Source: Thalassovita autumnalis (GTDB taxonomy: Bacteria > Pseudomonadota > Alphaproteobacteria > Rhodobacterales > Rhodobacteraceae). Taken from it: a stretch of DNA of 49,810 nucleotides. The stretch is taken from the NCBI RefSeq assembly GCF_001458255.1, contig NZ_CYSB01000011.1, positions 1 to 49,810 of the forward strand, written 5' to 3'. Shown here one piece after another: positions 16,794-24,587 of this stretch. A model generated the notes under the pieces. It was not told where the DNA came from. It made no database searches and saw only the letters and a list, made by a program, of their open reading frames with translations. Positions within the stretch are counted from its first letter, which is position 1. The number at the start of each line of letters is the position of its first letter. The translations under genes were made by a program, and so were the position numbers.

Positions 16794-17219
16794 CTAGGAC
16801 GCCTTGGAATAGGCGGCGTCGATCATTGTGGTTGAGACAAATCCATAGACCTGTCCCCAAAGCAGCTTGCGCTCGTCTGAGAGGCCCCCGGGGGTCAATT
16901 CGTCCAGCGCGTAAATCAGCGCTTCGCCGACCAGGTCGTAATGCGCAGGCTCCGCCCCGTAGGTGACGTGCCGCCGCGCCAGCCGCTTGATCTTGCCGGT
17001 CAGGAACATGGGCTGGTGCAGGTTGTTGACCAGAAAGTCGAGCATGCTTTCCAGCTTGCTCATCTGTTCGCTCATATCCTCGGGGAAGAGGGGCCGGGCC
17101 TGTGGCGCGATGGCGAACAGACGCCGATAAAACACATTTGTCAGATAGCCCTTGCTGGGGCCAAGGTCCTGATACGACGCCTGCACCTCTGCGATGTCGC
17201 TTTTGCTGAGGAAGTCCAT
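16794..17219 (-). CDS. Single-domain globin (flavohemoglobin-type heme domain)
   Basis: 141 aa, one globin domain without the FAD/NAD reductase part of flavohemoglobin. Family features include VFYRRLFAIAP (helix B with the B10 Tyr region), PMFLTGKIKRLA (helix E region) and AHYDLVGEALIYAL, whose His is the likely proximal heme ligand. It lies between the nitrate transporter and nirB in one direction with short gaps, so it is probably co-transcribed. A fitting role is to bind or detoxify nitric oxide made as a side product of nitrite reduction, or to help electron flow to NasA/NirB; both are inference. I start at the ATG at 17219 with GGAG 6 nt upstream. Confidence 0.88.
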   Translation of the reverse strand: MDFLSKSDIAEVQASYQDLGPSKGYLTNVFYRRLFAIAPQARPLFPEDMSEQMSKLESMLDFLVNNLHQPMFLTGKIKRLARRHVTYGAEPAHYDLVGEALIYALDELTPGGLSDERKLLWGQVYGFVSTTMIDAAYSKAS

Positions 17220-17295
17220 CCGCATTCTCCATCTTTGGTGCAAAGACGGTAGGGTGGTTTGCTTGCAATTCTCTAAACGCTGGCATCATTTTCCC

Positions 17296-18987
17296 TCACG
17301 CCGCGATGGGGTTTTTGCCGTTTTTCGGCGTTTTTGGTTTGGCGCCGTGTTCGTATTCCTCAAGGAAATCAAGAACCTCTTGGCGGAACGTGTAGTAGTC
17401 CGGGTGATCCAGCAGCGCTTTGCGACTGCGCGGGCGGGGCAGATTAACGTCGACAATTTTACCAACCGTGGCCTGCGGTCCGTTGGTCATCATCACCACG
17501 CGGTCCGCCAGCAGGATCGCCTCATCCACATCATGGGTGACACAGATCGCGGTCACTTTGGTGCGGTCCCAGACCTCCATCAGCACCTCTTGCAGTTCCC
17601 AGCGGGTGAGGCTGTCGAGCATGCCGAAAGGTTCATCCAAGAGCAGCAGTTTCGGCGATAGGGCAAAGGCGCGGGCGATGCCGACGCGCTGTTGCATGCC
17701 GTTTGACATCGACTGCGCTGGGCGGTCCATCGCATCGGCCAGGCCCACCCGTTCCAGGTAGTATTCCACCACATCCTGCCGTTCGGCCTGCGACGCCTTG
17801 GGATAGACCTTGTCCACCCCGATGGCGCAGTTTTCGCGCGCCGTCAGCCAGGGGAAGAGGTTGGGCGATTGGAACACCACCGCGCGTTCGGGATCGGCGC
17901 CTTCGACGTGGCGACCATCCAGGCGAATACCGCCTTTGCTGATCTCATTCAGACCCGCCGCCATGGTCAGCACGGTGGATTTGCCACAGCCTGAATGCCC
18001 GATGAGTGAGATGAACTCGCCCCGGTTCAGTTTGAGGTTAAAATCCTCAACCACCGTCAGCGGACCTTTGGGCGTCGGGTAGATCTTATGCAGCTGCGAA
18101 AAATCGAGGAAGTTATTGTCGATCATACCTTTCTGAGCGTCGGCAACCGCCACAGGCACACCGTGAATTGGTTCGACCTTCGGCAGGGTGCGGGTGGCCT
18201 CGGCCTTGGCTTCGATCCCCACATCCATCAGGTATTTGGTGATGTCACCGCGCAGCTTCTTGAAGCCGTCATGGTGGTTCATCGCCATCCGATCCCGCGG
18301 ACGTGGGATCGAGACTTTGAAAGGGGCTCCCAGGGTGCCGTCGGGATTGAGCGGTATGATGCGATCAGCCATGATGATGGCTTCATCCACGTCATTGGTG
18401 ATCAGCACACAGGTCTTTTTGTCATCTTCCCAGATCTCAAGGATCTCATCGGCCAGATTGGCGCGGGTCAGCGCATCAAGGGCTGACAGCGGCTCATCCA
18501 GCAGCAGAACCTCAGGGTTCATCGCCAGCGCACGGGCCACATTCACCCGCTGCCGCATCCCCCCCGACAGTTCCGCCGGGCGCCGTGTCATGGCGTGGCT
18601 GAGGCCCACCATCTTGACGTAATGCGCGACCTTTGCGGCGCGGTCCTTTTTGCTAAGACCGGGGAAGATCGTGTCCACCGCCAGCCCCACATTGCCCGCG
18701 ACCGTCAGCCAGGGCATCAGCGAATAGCTTTGGAAGATCACACCACGTTCGGGACCGGGGCCTTTGATCGGTTCACCTTTGAAGGTGATCTGACCGCTGG
18801 TGGGCTGATCCAGACCGGCCATCATGTTGATCAGCGTGGTCTTGCCCGAGCCGGAGAAGCCGAGGAGGACCAGAAATTCGCCTTCCTCCACCTCCAGGTT
18901 GATGTCTTTCAACACCTCCTGTCGATGCTGGCCTTCACCGTAGCTTTTGCAGAGGTTCTTAAAGGAAATCATAGACATATCGATCAC
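17296..18987 (-). CDS. Nitrate ABC transporter ATPase with two fused nucleotide-binding domains (NrtC/NrtD type)
   Basis: 563 aa made of two complete ABC ATPase domains joined by a linker of about 90 residues. Domain 1: Walker A GFSGSGKT (43-50), signature LSGGM (140-144), Walker B LLLDE (161-165), and Asn198 where the switch His is expected (TND). Domain 2: Walker A GHSGCGKS (330-337), degenerate signature MSNGM (427-431), Walker B (447-451), and a normal switch His485 (THD). In a head-to-tail pair one ATP site is canonical and the other lacks both features. It energises nitrate uptake at the inner membrane. It overlaps the nrtB stop by 4 bp. Confidence 0.93.
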   Translation of the reverse strand: MIDMSMISFKNLCKSYGEGQHRQEVLKDINLEVEEGEFLVLLGFSGSGKTTLINMMAGLDQPTSGQITFKGEPIKGPGPERGVIFQSYSLMPWLTVAGNVGLAVDTIFPGLSKKDRAAKVAHYVKMVGLSHAMTRRPAELSGGMRQRVNVARALAMNPEVLLLDEPLSALDALTRANLADEILEIWEDDKKTCVLITNDVDEAIIMADRIIPLNPDGTLGAPFKVSIPRPRDRMAMNHHDGFKKLRGDITKYLMDVGIEAKAEATRTLPKVEPIHGVPVAVADAQKGMIDNNFLDFSQLHKIYPTPKGPLTVVEDFNLKLNRGEFISLIGHSGCGKSTVLTMAAGLNEISKGGIRLDGRHVEGADPERAVVFQSPNLFPWLTARENCAIGVDKVYPKASQAERQDVVEYYLERVGLADAMDRPAQSMSNGMQQRVGIARAFALSPKLLLLDEPFGMLDSLTRWELQEVLMEVWDRTKVTAICVTHDVDEAILLADRVVMMTNGPQATVGKIVDVNLPRPRSRKALLDHPDYYTFRQEVLDFLEEYEHGAKPKTPKNGKNPIAA

Positions 18988-20078
18988 CGGTTGTTCGTGA
19001 AGGTGAACAGGGACTGCAGCGCATACATCACACGATCCAGCAGGAAGCCGATGATGCCGATGGTAAAGACCGCAACCATGATCTTGGCGAGCGATTGGCT
19101 GGAGCCGTTCTGGAACTCATCCCAGACAAATTTGCCAAGGCCGGGGTTCTGCGCCAGCATTTCGGCGGCGATCAGCACCATCCAGCCAACCCCCAGGCTG
19201 AGGCGCAAACCGGTGAAGATCAGTGGCAGGGCCGAAGGCAGCACCAGCTTGGTGATCTTGGTATAGGTGTTCATTTTCAGCACTTTGGAGACCGAGACGA
19301 GGTCCTTGTCGATGCTGGACACCCCCAGCGCGGTGTTGATCAGCGTCGGCCACAGCGAACAGAGCGTCACTGTGATGGCCGAAATCAGGAAGGACTTGGA
19401 AAACATGCCGTCATTGGAGGTGTAGACGGCGGACACCACCATGGTCACGATCGGCAACCAGGCGAGGGGCGAGACCGGCTTGAAGATCTGCACCAGCGGG
19501 TTCACGGCGGCGTTAGCGGTTTTTGACAGACCCGCCGCGATACCCACGGGCACCGCCACAACAGTGGCGATCAGGAAGCCGAAGAAGACGGTTTTGATCG
19601 AGGTCCAGATTTGCTGGTAATAGGTTGGTTTGCCGGTGTAGCTGCGGTTTTTCACCTTGTCGGCTTTGCCCGCCGCAATCAGCTTGGCATTGCGTTCATC
19701 CTGACGCTGGTAGAAGGCCGCGGCCTTGTCCTGTTCGCGCAGATGATCGTCATGCAGATTGCCGACCTGTTCCCAGACCTGCACCGGACCGGGAATGGCG
19801 CCAAGTGAGGTCTGCACCTTCGGCGCCAATGTGCCCCAGGCGATCAGGAAGGCAAAAATCGCGATCAGCGGCACCCCAAGCAGCTGCCATACCTCTTTCA
19901 TCTGGGCGCGTGGGTTGTCACCAGCAGCAGCTTTCAGGATCGGGGTCAGCCAAGCGAGCCCCAGCACCTGAAACCAGCCGTCCAAACGGTTGATGCGGGT
20001 GAAGATACGGGCCTGTCGGGCGTCTTTCCGGGCGGTTTTCTCCGCGTCAGAGAGAGATTGCGGGTCGATGGCAGTCAT
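18984..20078 (-). CDS. nrtB: Nitrate ABC transporter permease NrtB
   Basis: 364 aa inner-membrane permease. A hydrophilic N-terminal part and a first membrane helix ([15 protein letters not shown], about 70-85) precede a long periplasmic-type stretch. The binding-protein-dependent transport core then follows from about residue 165 with several helices, including [19 protein letters not shown], where the EAA-type loop region lies. It pairs with the NrtC/D ATPase and NrtA. The start is 88 bp after nrtA, across a hairpin. Confidence 0.93.
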   Translation of the reverse strand: MTAIDPQSLSDAEKTARKDARQARIFTRINRLDGWFQVLGLAWLTPILKAAAGDNPRAQMKEVWQLLGVPLIAIFAFLIAWGTLAPKVQTSLGAIPGPVQVWEQVGNLHDDHLREQDKAAAFYQRQDERNAKLIAAGKADKVKNRSYTGKPTYYQQIWTSIKTVFFGFLIATVVAVPVGIAAGLSKTANAAVNPLVQIFKPVSPLAWLPIVTMVVSAVYTSNDGMFSKSFLISAITVTLCSLWPTLINTALGVSSIDKDLVSVSKVLKMNTYTKITKLVLPSALPLIFTGLRLSLGVGWMVLIAAEMLAQNPGLGKFVWDEFQNGSSQSLAKIMVAVFTIGIIGFLLDRVMYALQSLFTFTNNR

Positions 20079-20125
20079 GGCGAGAGATCCTGGCTGGAAC
20101 GGTCAAGTCGAATGATTTGGAAAAG

Positions 20126-20152
20126 CGGGCGCGGGATCGAACCCCGCGCCCG
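20126..20152 (-). terminator. Strong hairpin between nrtA and nrtB
   Basis: A perfect 10-bp GC stem (20126-20135 with 20143-20152, 7-nt loop) follows the nrtA stop and, on the minus strand, is followed by CTTTTCC. It looks like a leaky intrinsic terminator or an RNA-stabilising hairpin. Such elements commonly make the binding protein more abundant than the permease and ATPase. Confidence 0.7.
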
Positions 20153-20166
20153 AAGTGGCGGGGTGG

Positions 20167-21546
20167 TTAACCCTGGACGTCGCTGCCCACGACCTTCTGC
20201 GCGCCTTTCAGGCCGATCGGCAGGCTGTCGATATAGGCGTTGGGCGTGCGGCCGTCGTAGGCGATGCCGTCAATGATGTCGCCCGCTGGTGTGGGGGCTT
20301 TGTAACCGTCGCTGTCAAACGGGAAGTCAGCGGCATCGGCTAGACCTTCGTCGACCAGCATTTTGGCTGCTTCCAAATAGATCTCGGGCTTGTAGACCGA
20401 TTTGGCGACCTCATCATACCAGCTGTCCGGTTTCTGTTCGGCGATCTGGCCCCAGCGGCGCATCTGGGTCAGGTACCAGACAGCGTCCGAATAATAGGGG
20501 TAGGTGGCGTTGTAGCGGAAGAAGACGTTGAAATCGGGCACCTCACGTTTGTCACCCTTTTCATATTCAAAGGTGCCGGTCATTGAGTTGGCGATCACGT
20601 CATAATCCGCCCCCACGTATTCCGAACGGCTGAGGATTTCGACCGCTTCGGGGCGGTTGGCGTTGTCATTTTCATCCAGCCACATGGCGGCGCGGATCAG
20701 GGCCTTGGTGATGGCCAGCGTGGTCTGCGGGTTTTCCTGCTGGAACTCCGCGCTGAGGCCAAAGACCTTTTCAGGGTTGTTCTTCCACAGCTCATAATCG
20801 GTGATGACCGGCACGCCGATGCCTTTGAACACTGCCTGCTGGTTCCACGGTTCCCCCACGCAGTAGCCATAAATCGTGCCAGCCTCCATCGTCGCAGGCA
20901 TCTGCGGCGGTGGGGTCACGGACAGAAGAACATCTGCGCCGATCTGGCCGCTTACGTCCTCCGGAGAATAGAAACCCGGCTCCAGCCCGCCAGCAGCCAA
21001 CCAGTAGCGCAGTTCGTAGTTGTGGGTCGACACAGGGAAGACCATGCCCATGTTGAACGGCTTGCCTTCATCGGCATAGGCCTCGACCACCGGTTTCAGC
21101 GCGGAGGCAGAAATCGGGTGGATCGGTTTGCCCGCATCATCATGGGGGATGTGCTGTTTCATCTCGGCCCAGATCTCATTCGAGACGGTGATGCCGTTGC
21201 CGTTCAGATCCATCGAGAAGGGGGTGATGATATGTGCTTCGGTGCCGTAGCCAATGGTGGCGGCCAGCGGTTGACCCGCCAGCATATGTGCGCCGTCCAA
21301 AGTGCCCGAGATCACACCGTCCAGCAGCACCTTCCAGTTGGCCTGAGCTTCCAGCGTGACAAACAGGCCTTCGTCTTCGAAGTAACCCTTTTCATAGGCC
21401 ACCGCCAAAGGCGCCATGTCGGTCAGTTTGATGAAACCGAACTTCAGCTCATCCTTTTCAACATCCAGCAATTCAGCCAGCGCCGGGGTGGTCAGCAGGG
21501 TACTTGCAGCCAACAGGCTAGCGATCTTCAAATGCGTGCGTTTCAT
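20167..21546 (-). CDS. nrtA: Periplasmic nitrate-binding protein NrtA
   Basis: 459 aa with a Sec signal ([15 protein letters not shown], cleavage near ALA at 24). It belongs to the NrtA/NasF/CmpA group: [20 protein letters not shown] near the mature N-terminus and [13 protein letters not shown] in the middle. It delivers nitrate (perhaps nitrite) to NrtB. No lipobox Cys is seen, so it is soluble in the periplasm. I start at the ATG at 21546 (GAGGA site about 8 nt upstream); the open frame extends 69 codons further up, but that stretch is the structured leader. It is the first structural gene under NasT control. Confidence 0.94.
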   Translation of the reverse strand: MKRTHLKIASLLAASTLLTTPALAELLDVEKDELKFGFIKLTDMAPLAVAYEKGYFEDEGLFVTLEAQANWKVLLDGVISGTLDGAHMLAGQPLAATIGYGTEAHIITPFSMDLNGNGITVSNEIWAEMKQHIPHDDAGKPIHPISASALKPVVEAYADEGKPFNMGMVFPVSTHNYELRYWLAAGGLEPGFYSPEDVSGQIGADVLLSVTPPPQMPATMEAGTIYGYCVGEPWNQQAVFKGIGVPVITDYELWKNNPEKVFGLSAEFQQENPQTTLAITKALIRAAMWLDENDNANRPEAVEILSRSEYVGADYDVIANSMTGTFEYEKGDKREVPDFNVFFRYNATYPYYSDAVWYLTQMRRWGQIAEQKPDSWYDEVAKSVYKPEIYLEAAKMLVDEGLADAADFPFDSDGYKAPTPAGDIIDGIAYDGRTPNAYIDSLPIGLKGAQKVVGSDVQG

Positions 21547-21587
21547 ATCAAGTCCTCTGTTGGTGCCCGCCCAGAAAGGGCTGAGGC

Positions 21588-21652
21588 AAAACGAAAAAAG
21601 CCGCTCGTCTGCTCTGTCCTTGGGAGGTTGGACAGAGAGAACGAGCGGCTTT
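21588..21652 (-). terminator. Intrinsic terminator in the nrtA leader
   Basis: A 12-bp perfect stem (21597-21608 with 21641-21652) encloses a second 8-bp perfect stem (21612-21619 with 21630-21637) across a 3x3 internal loop. On the minus strand the stem is followed by TTTTTTCGTTTT. It lies between nasS and nrtA, about 45 bp before the nrtA start, and ends no gene of its own. This is the classic place for a regulated leader terminator relieved by NasT. Confidence 0.88.
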
Positions 21653-21704
21653 GCTCCTGGCAGTCGCCACCCCCATCGGGAGGAGGAAGGGTAGCGCCAT
21701 CTAG

Positions 21705-21757
21705 CGGAACGCCATTGTTCCGGTTGCCTGCCATCCTGTGGCTTTCGCGGCACTGCG
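21705..21757 (-). promoter_or_regulatory. Candidate NasT (ANTAR) RNA target hairpins in the nrtA leader
   Basis: ANTAR proteins bind paired stem-loops with six-base loops having A at position 1 and G at position 4. Minus-strand RNA here has CGGAAC-AAUGGC-GUUCCG (21705-21722), a 6-bp stem with exactly such a loop. A second, weaker candidate is CGC-AGUGCC-GCG (21746-21757), also A1 and G4. Both precede the terminator at 21588-21652. A third possible loop (AUGGCG on a 3-bp stem, about 21693-21704) lies beside the first. Pairing was judged by eye. Confidence 0.6.
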
Positions 21758-21822
21758 GCAATCGATTTGAGTGATTTTTTCTGCGTTGCCGCAAGGAAGG
21801 CGACGGGTTGCCTGATTTTTCA

Positions 21823-22995
21823 TCACGTAACCCGCTCAGGATCAAAAATGCGGCCATCGAAGAAGGAATCAGGGGGCAGAATCAGCCGCCCGTTTTCCGA
21901 TCCCAATGCGCTGGCGTGGCTCAGCGCACCCTCAACCTTGGCCGAGGCACCGGGCAGGCTGCGGGTCACCTGGGACAAATGATGGCGATGCAGATCGGCC
22001 CGGAACACTGCCTGTGCAGCTTGCGCGGATTTCACCGGATCGCGGCCATGCCGGCGCGCCAGTTGCACCCCGATCCAGGCCGCCTGAGATTGCCAGGGGA
22101 AGGTGGCCGCGCCATCGAAGAAGGCTACAAACCGGTCCGCCTGCCGGATCTCACCGCGGGGTGAAACGACCAGACGCCCCGACAGCGCCCGGTCAATCAG
22201 ATCGGGCGACACCCCAAGGTGTTCCGGCCGTGACAGGATTTCTGCGCAGGTCGTCATGTTCTGGGCATCCCCCAACCAGCGACCCGCGCGCCATAGGCAG
22301 CGGATCAGGCGCCCGGCCAGATCAGGATGTCGGTCGGCCCAGCCGTGGCGGGTGGCCAGCACCTTCTCGGGTGCGCTCTGCCAGATGGCCTGACCGGGCA
22401 GCAGCAGTTCACCCACACCGTTTTCAACCGAAATTGTTCCCCAGGGTTCGCCAACGCAGAAGGCATCAATCTCACCCTTTGCCATGGCCTCCGCCATCAG
22501 GGGGGGCGGCACTGTGTGAATGGTGGGGCGTCGGTCAGCGGGCAGGCCAAGCGCGTCCAGCCAGTAAAACAGCAGTTCGGCATGCATTGAGAAGGGGAAA
22601 GGCACCCCGACCCGCAGCGGCTGATCCAGTGCAAACAGCGCCTCGCCAGCGGCACGCGCGTCAGCAAAATCAAAGCGGTAGCCGTTGCCCCGCATCAAAT
22701 GCGCCAGTCCGGGGCTGACCCCAATGACGGTGCCATTCAGCGACAGGACTGAAAGCACCTCAAGCGGTTGCGCCGCCCCGCCAAGCCCCAGCGCCGCAGC
22801 AATGGGCAGGGGCGCCAGCAGATGCGCGGCCTCCACCCGGCCCATGGCCAGATAGTCACGCAGGGTTGCCCAGCTGGGCGCGCGGTGCAGCTCCAGATGC
22901 AGGCCTTCCTCCTCATCAAACCCAAGGGAACGGGCAATGATCAGCGGCGCGGCATCGGTCAGTGGGATGTATCCAGTGGGCAGGGTATAGGTCAT
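21823..22995 (-). CDS. nasS: Nitrate sensor NasS
   Basis: 390 aa, related to NrtA but without a signal peptide, so cytoplasmic. Motifs shared with NrtA include YIPLTDAAPLIIARSLGF at the start and FCVGEPWGT in the middle. In Azotobacter and Paracoccus NasS binds NasT when nitrate is absent and releases it on binding nitrate or nitrite. It overlaps the nasT stop by 4 bp (ATGA), so the two are made together. It reads into the nrtA leader after 276 bp. Confidence 0.92.
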   Translation of the reverse strand: MTYTLPTGYIPLTDAAPLIIARSLGFDEEEGLHLELHRAPSWATLRDYLAMGRVEAAHLLAPLPIAAALGLGGAAQPLEVLSVLSLNGTVIGVSPGLAHLMRGNGYRFDFADARAAGEALFALDQPLRVGVPFPFSMHAELLFYWLDALGLPADRRPTIHTVPPPLMAEAMAKGEIDAFCVGEPWGTISVENGVGELLLPGQAIWQSAPEKVLATRHGWADRHPDLAGRLIRCLWRAGRWLGDAQNMTTCAEILSRPEHLGVSPDLIDRALSGRLVVSPRGEIRQADRFVAFFDGAATFPWQSQAAWIGVQLARRHGRDPVKSAQAAQAVFRADLHRHHLSQVTRSLPGASAKVEGALSHASALGSENGRLILPPDSFFDGRIFDPERVT

Positions 22996-23576
22996 GACAA
23001 GAGCCCCGCGGTGCTGACCAACGCTTCGGCCACCTCGGCCAGTTTGCGGCCCTGATCCATCGCGGCCTTGCGCAACAGCGCATAGGCCTCATCTTCACTG
23101 ACGCCACGCGCTTTCATCAAAATGCCCTTGGCGCGGTCGATGGTTTTGCGTTCCTCCAAGGCACGGCGGGTGGCGGCCAGTTCACTGCGCATGCGGCTGA
23201 CCATGTGAAACCGGGTGATTGCCGCATCTAGGATTGGGGTCAGCCGTTCCTGCTGCAACCCGTTCACCACATAGGCGGACACGCCCGCCTCAATCGCGGC
23301 TTTGGTCAACGCCCCGTCTGAGTGGTCAACAAACATCGCCACGGGGCGATCCATCGGACCGGAGGCCAGCGCCAGTTCTTCCAACGCGTCGCGCGACGGG
23401 CTGGCCATATCGATCAGCACCACATCCGGGTCCAGCGCCGCAATCCGGCGGGCCAGCCCGCTTTCTTCGGACAGGACGGTGATGGCATGATCGCCAGAGG
23501 CGTTCAGCCCATCGACGATCTGGAGCGCGCGGTCGCGGTCCTTTTCGACGATGATGATGGTGAGGTTCTTGGGCAT
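22992..23576 (-). CDS. nasT: Transcription antiterminator NasT (receiver + ANTAR)
   Basis: 194 aa. A receiver-like domain (IIIVEKDRDRALQIV at the start, DVVLIDMASPSRDALEEL near 54-71) precedes a C-terminal ANTAR RNA-binding domain (about 130-190: KTIDRAKGILMKARGVSEDE followed by a three-helix pattern). When released by NasS it binds leader RNA and prevents termination; the target is likely the nrtA leader described above. No clear ribosome site precedes the ATG. Instead a perfect hairpin (23583-23612) ends 6 bases before the start. Confidence 0.93.
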   Translation of the reverse strand: MPKNLTIIIVEKDRDRALQIVDGLNASGDHAITVLSEESGLARRIAALDPDVVLIDMASPSRDALEELALASGPMDRPVAMFVDHSDGALTKAAIEAGVSAYVVNGLQQERLTPILDAAITRFHMVSRMRSELAATRRALEERKTIDRAKGILMKARGVSEDEAYALLRKAAMDQGRKLAEVAEALVSTAGLLS

Positions 23577-23582
23577 GGCAGG

Positions 23583-23612
23583 GAAAATCCGTGGCTGGTC
23601 CCTCGGATTTTC
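23583..23612 (-). promoter_or_regulatory. Perfect hairpin directly before the nasT start
   Basis: A 9-bp perfect stem (23583-23591 with 23604-23612) with a 12-nt loop ends 6 nt upstream of the nasT ATG, where a ribosome site should be. A second perfect 10-bp stem (23632-23641 with 23649-23658) lies just upstream. No T-run follows either, so they do not look like terminators of nadC. They may control nasT translation or be protein-binding dyads. Confidence 0.55.
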
Positions 23613-23732
23613 TGCGTTGCAGCGATGAAGGGCAATGACGCGCGCGGGGCGTCATTGCGGAAACTACTGGGCTAACGAGAGTCTGCCCGAATTTTGGGCG
23701 ACTGCCCGTAAATCAGACAAATTCAGGTGCGC

Positions 23733-24587
23733 TCAGAAATCCAGCCCCAGATCCAAAGTCTGCGCCGAATGGGTCAGCGCCCCGGAGGAGATGTAATCAA
23801 CACCGGTCGCGGCAACCTCGGCAATCCGCTCCAGCTTCATGTTGCCGGAGGCCTCCAGCACCATCCGGCCTGCTGTCAGCTTCACCGCCTCTTGCAGGGT
23901 GGGGGTGTCCATATTGTCCAAGAGCACCACATCGGCGCCACCGGTGCGCAGTACTTCATCAAGCTGGGTCAGCGTGTCGACCTCAATCTCCACCCGCATC
24001 ATATGGCTGGCGTGGGCTTTGGTGGCCTCCAACACGGCGCGCACGCCGCCGGCTGCGGCGATATGGTTGTCCTTGATCAGGATGGCATCGGACAGGCTGA
24101 AACGGTGGTTGAACCCACCGCCATGCAGCACCGCCTGTTTTTCGACGATGCGCAAACCGGGGGTGGTTTTGCGGGTGCAGGTGACGCGGGTCTGGGTGCC
24201 AGCGGTTTCCGCCACAAAGGCGGCGGTCAGGGTCGCAATACCGGTCAGACGCCCGGCAAAGTTCAGCGCTACCCGTTCACCGGATAGGATTGAGGCGGCT
24301 GCGCCGTCAATCTCCATCAGCGTGTCACCTTTACTGATCCGCTCACCATCCCGTTTCAACATGCGGATCTGCAACGTGGGATCCACCAGACGGAAGGCAA
24401 TTGCCGCCACCTGCAGGCCTGAGGCCACGCCATCGGCGCGGGCGTTCAGCCGCGCGGTATAGGTGACATCGGCGGGGATCACTGCGCGGGTGGTGATGTC
24501 ACCATAGGTGCCCAGATCCTCCATCAGCGCGGATTTCACTAGCGGTTCCAAAATCAGGTCGGGCAGGGTGGCGTAGCTTTGGCTCAT
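23733..24587 (-). CDS. nadC: Nicotinate-nucleotide diphosphorylase (carboxylating) NadC
   Basis: 284 aa, normal for the family. It joins quinolinate and PRPP to give nicotinate mononucleotide and CO2. Seen motifs: EDLGTYGDITTRA near the N-terminus, TRKTTPGLRIVEKQAV with the substrate-binding Arg/Lys, HRFSLSDAILIKDNH, and VLLDNMDTPTL. It overlaps the nadB stop by 4 bp (ATGA) and is the last gene of the nadABC operon. Confidence 0.96.
   Translation of the reverse strand: MSQSYATLPDLILEPLVKSALMEDLGTYGDITTRAVIPADVTYTARLNARADGVASGLQVAAIAFRLVDPTLQIRMLKRDGERISKGDTLMEIDGAAASILSGERVALNFAGRLTGIATLTAAFVAETAGTQTRVTCTRKTTPGLRIVEKQAVLHGGGFNHRFSLSDAILIKDNHIAAAGGVRAVLEATKAHASHMMRVEIEVDTLTQLDEVLRTGGADVVLLDNMDTPTLQEAVKLTAGRMVLEASGNMKLERIAEVAATGVDYISSGALTHSAQTLDLGLDF

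Noticed and set aside
15081-16835. 584-codon open frame on the plus strand opposite nirB
   Set aside because: It is the mirror frame of a clear NirB gene in GC-rich DNA. The translation has no family features and no ribosome site.
21547-21753. N-terminal extension of NrtA by 69 residues
   Set aside because: That region is the terminator and hairpin leader, and the Sec signal begins at 21546.
21781-21840. Possible sigma-54 promoter before the nrtA leader
   Set aside because: A TTGC-like -12 is present but the -24 element lacks GG at the required spacing.
23583-23612. nasT leader hairpin as an ANTAR target
   Set aside because: The loop is 12 nt and has no A1/G4 hexaloop, so it does not fit the ANTAR motif.
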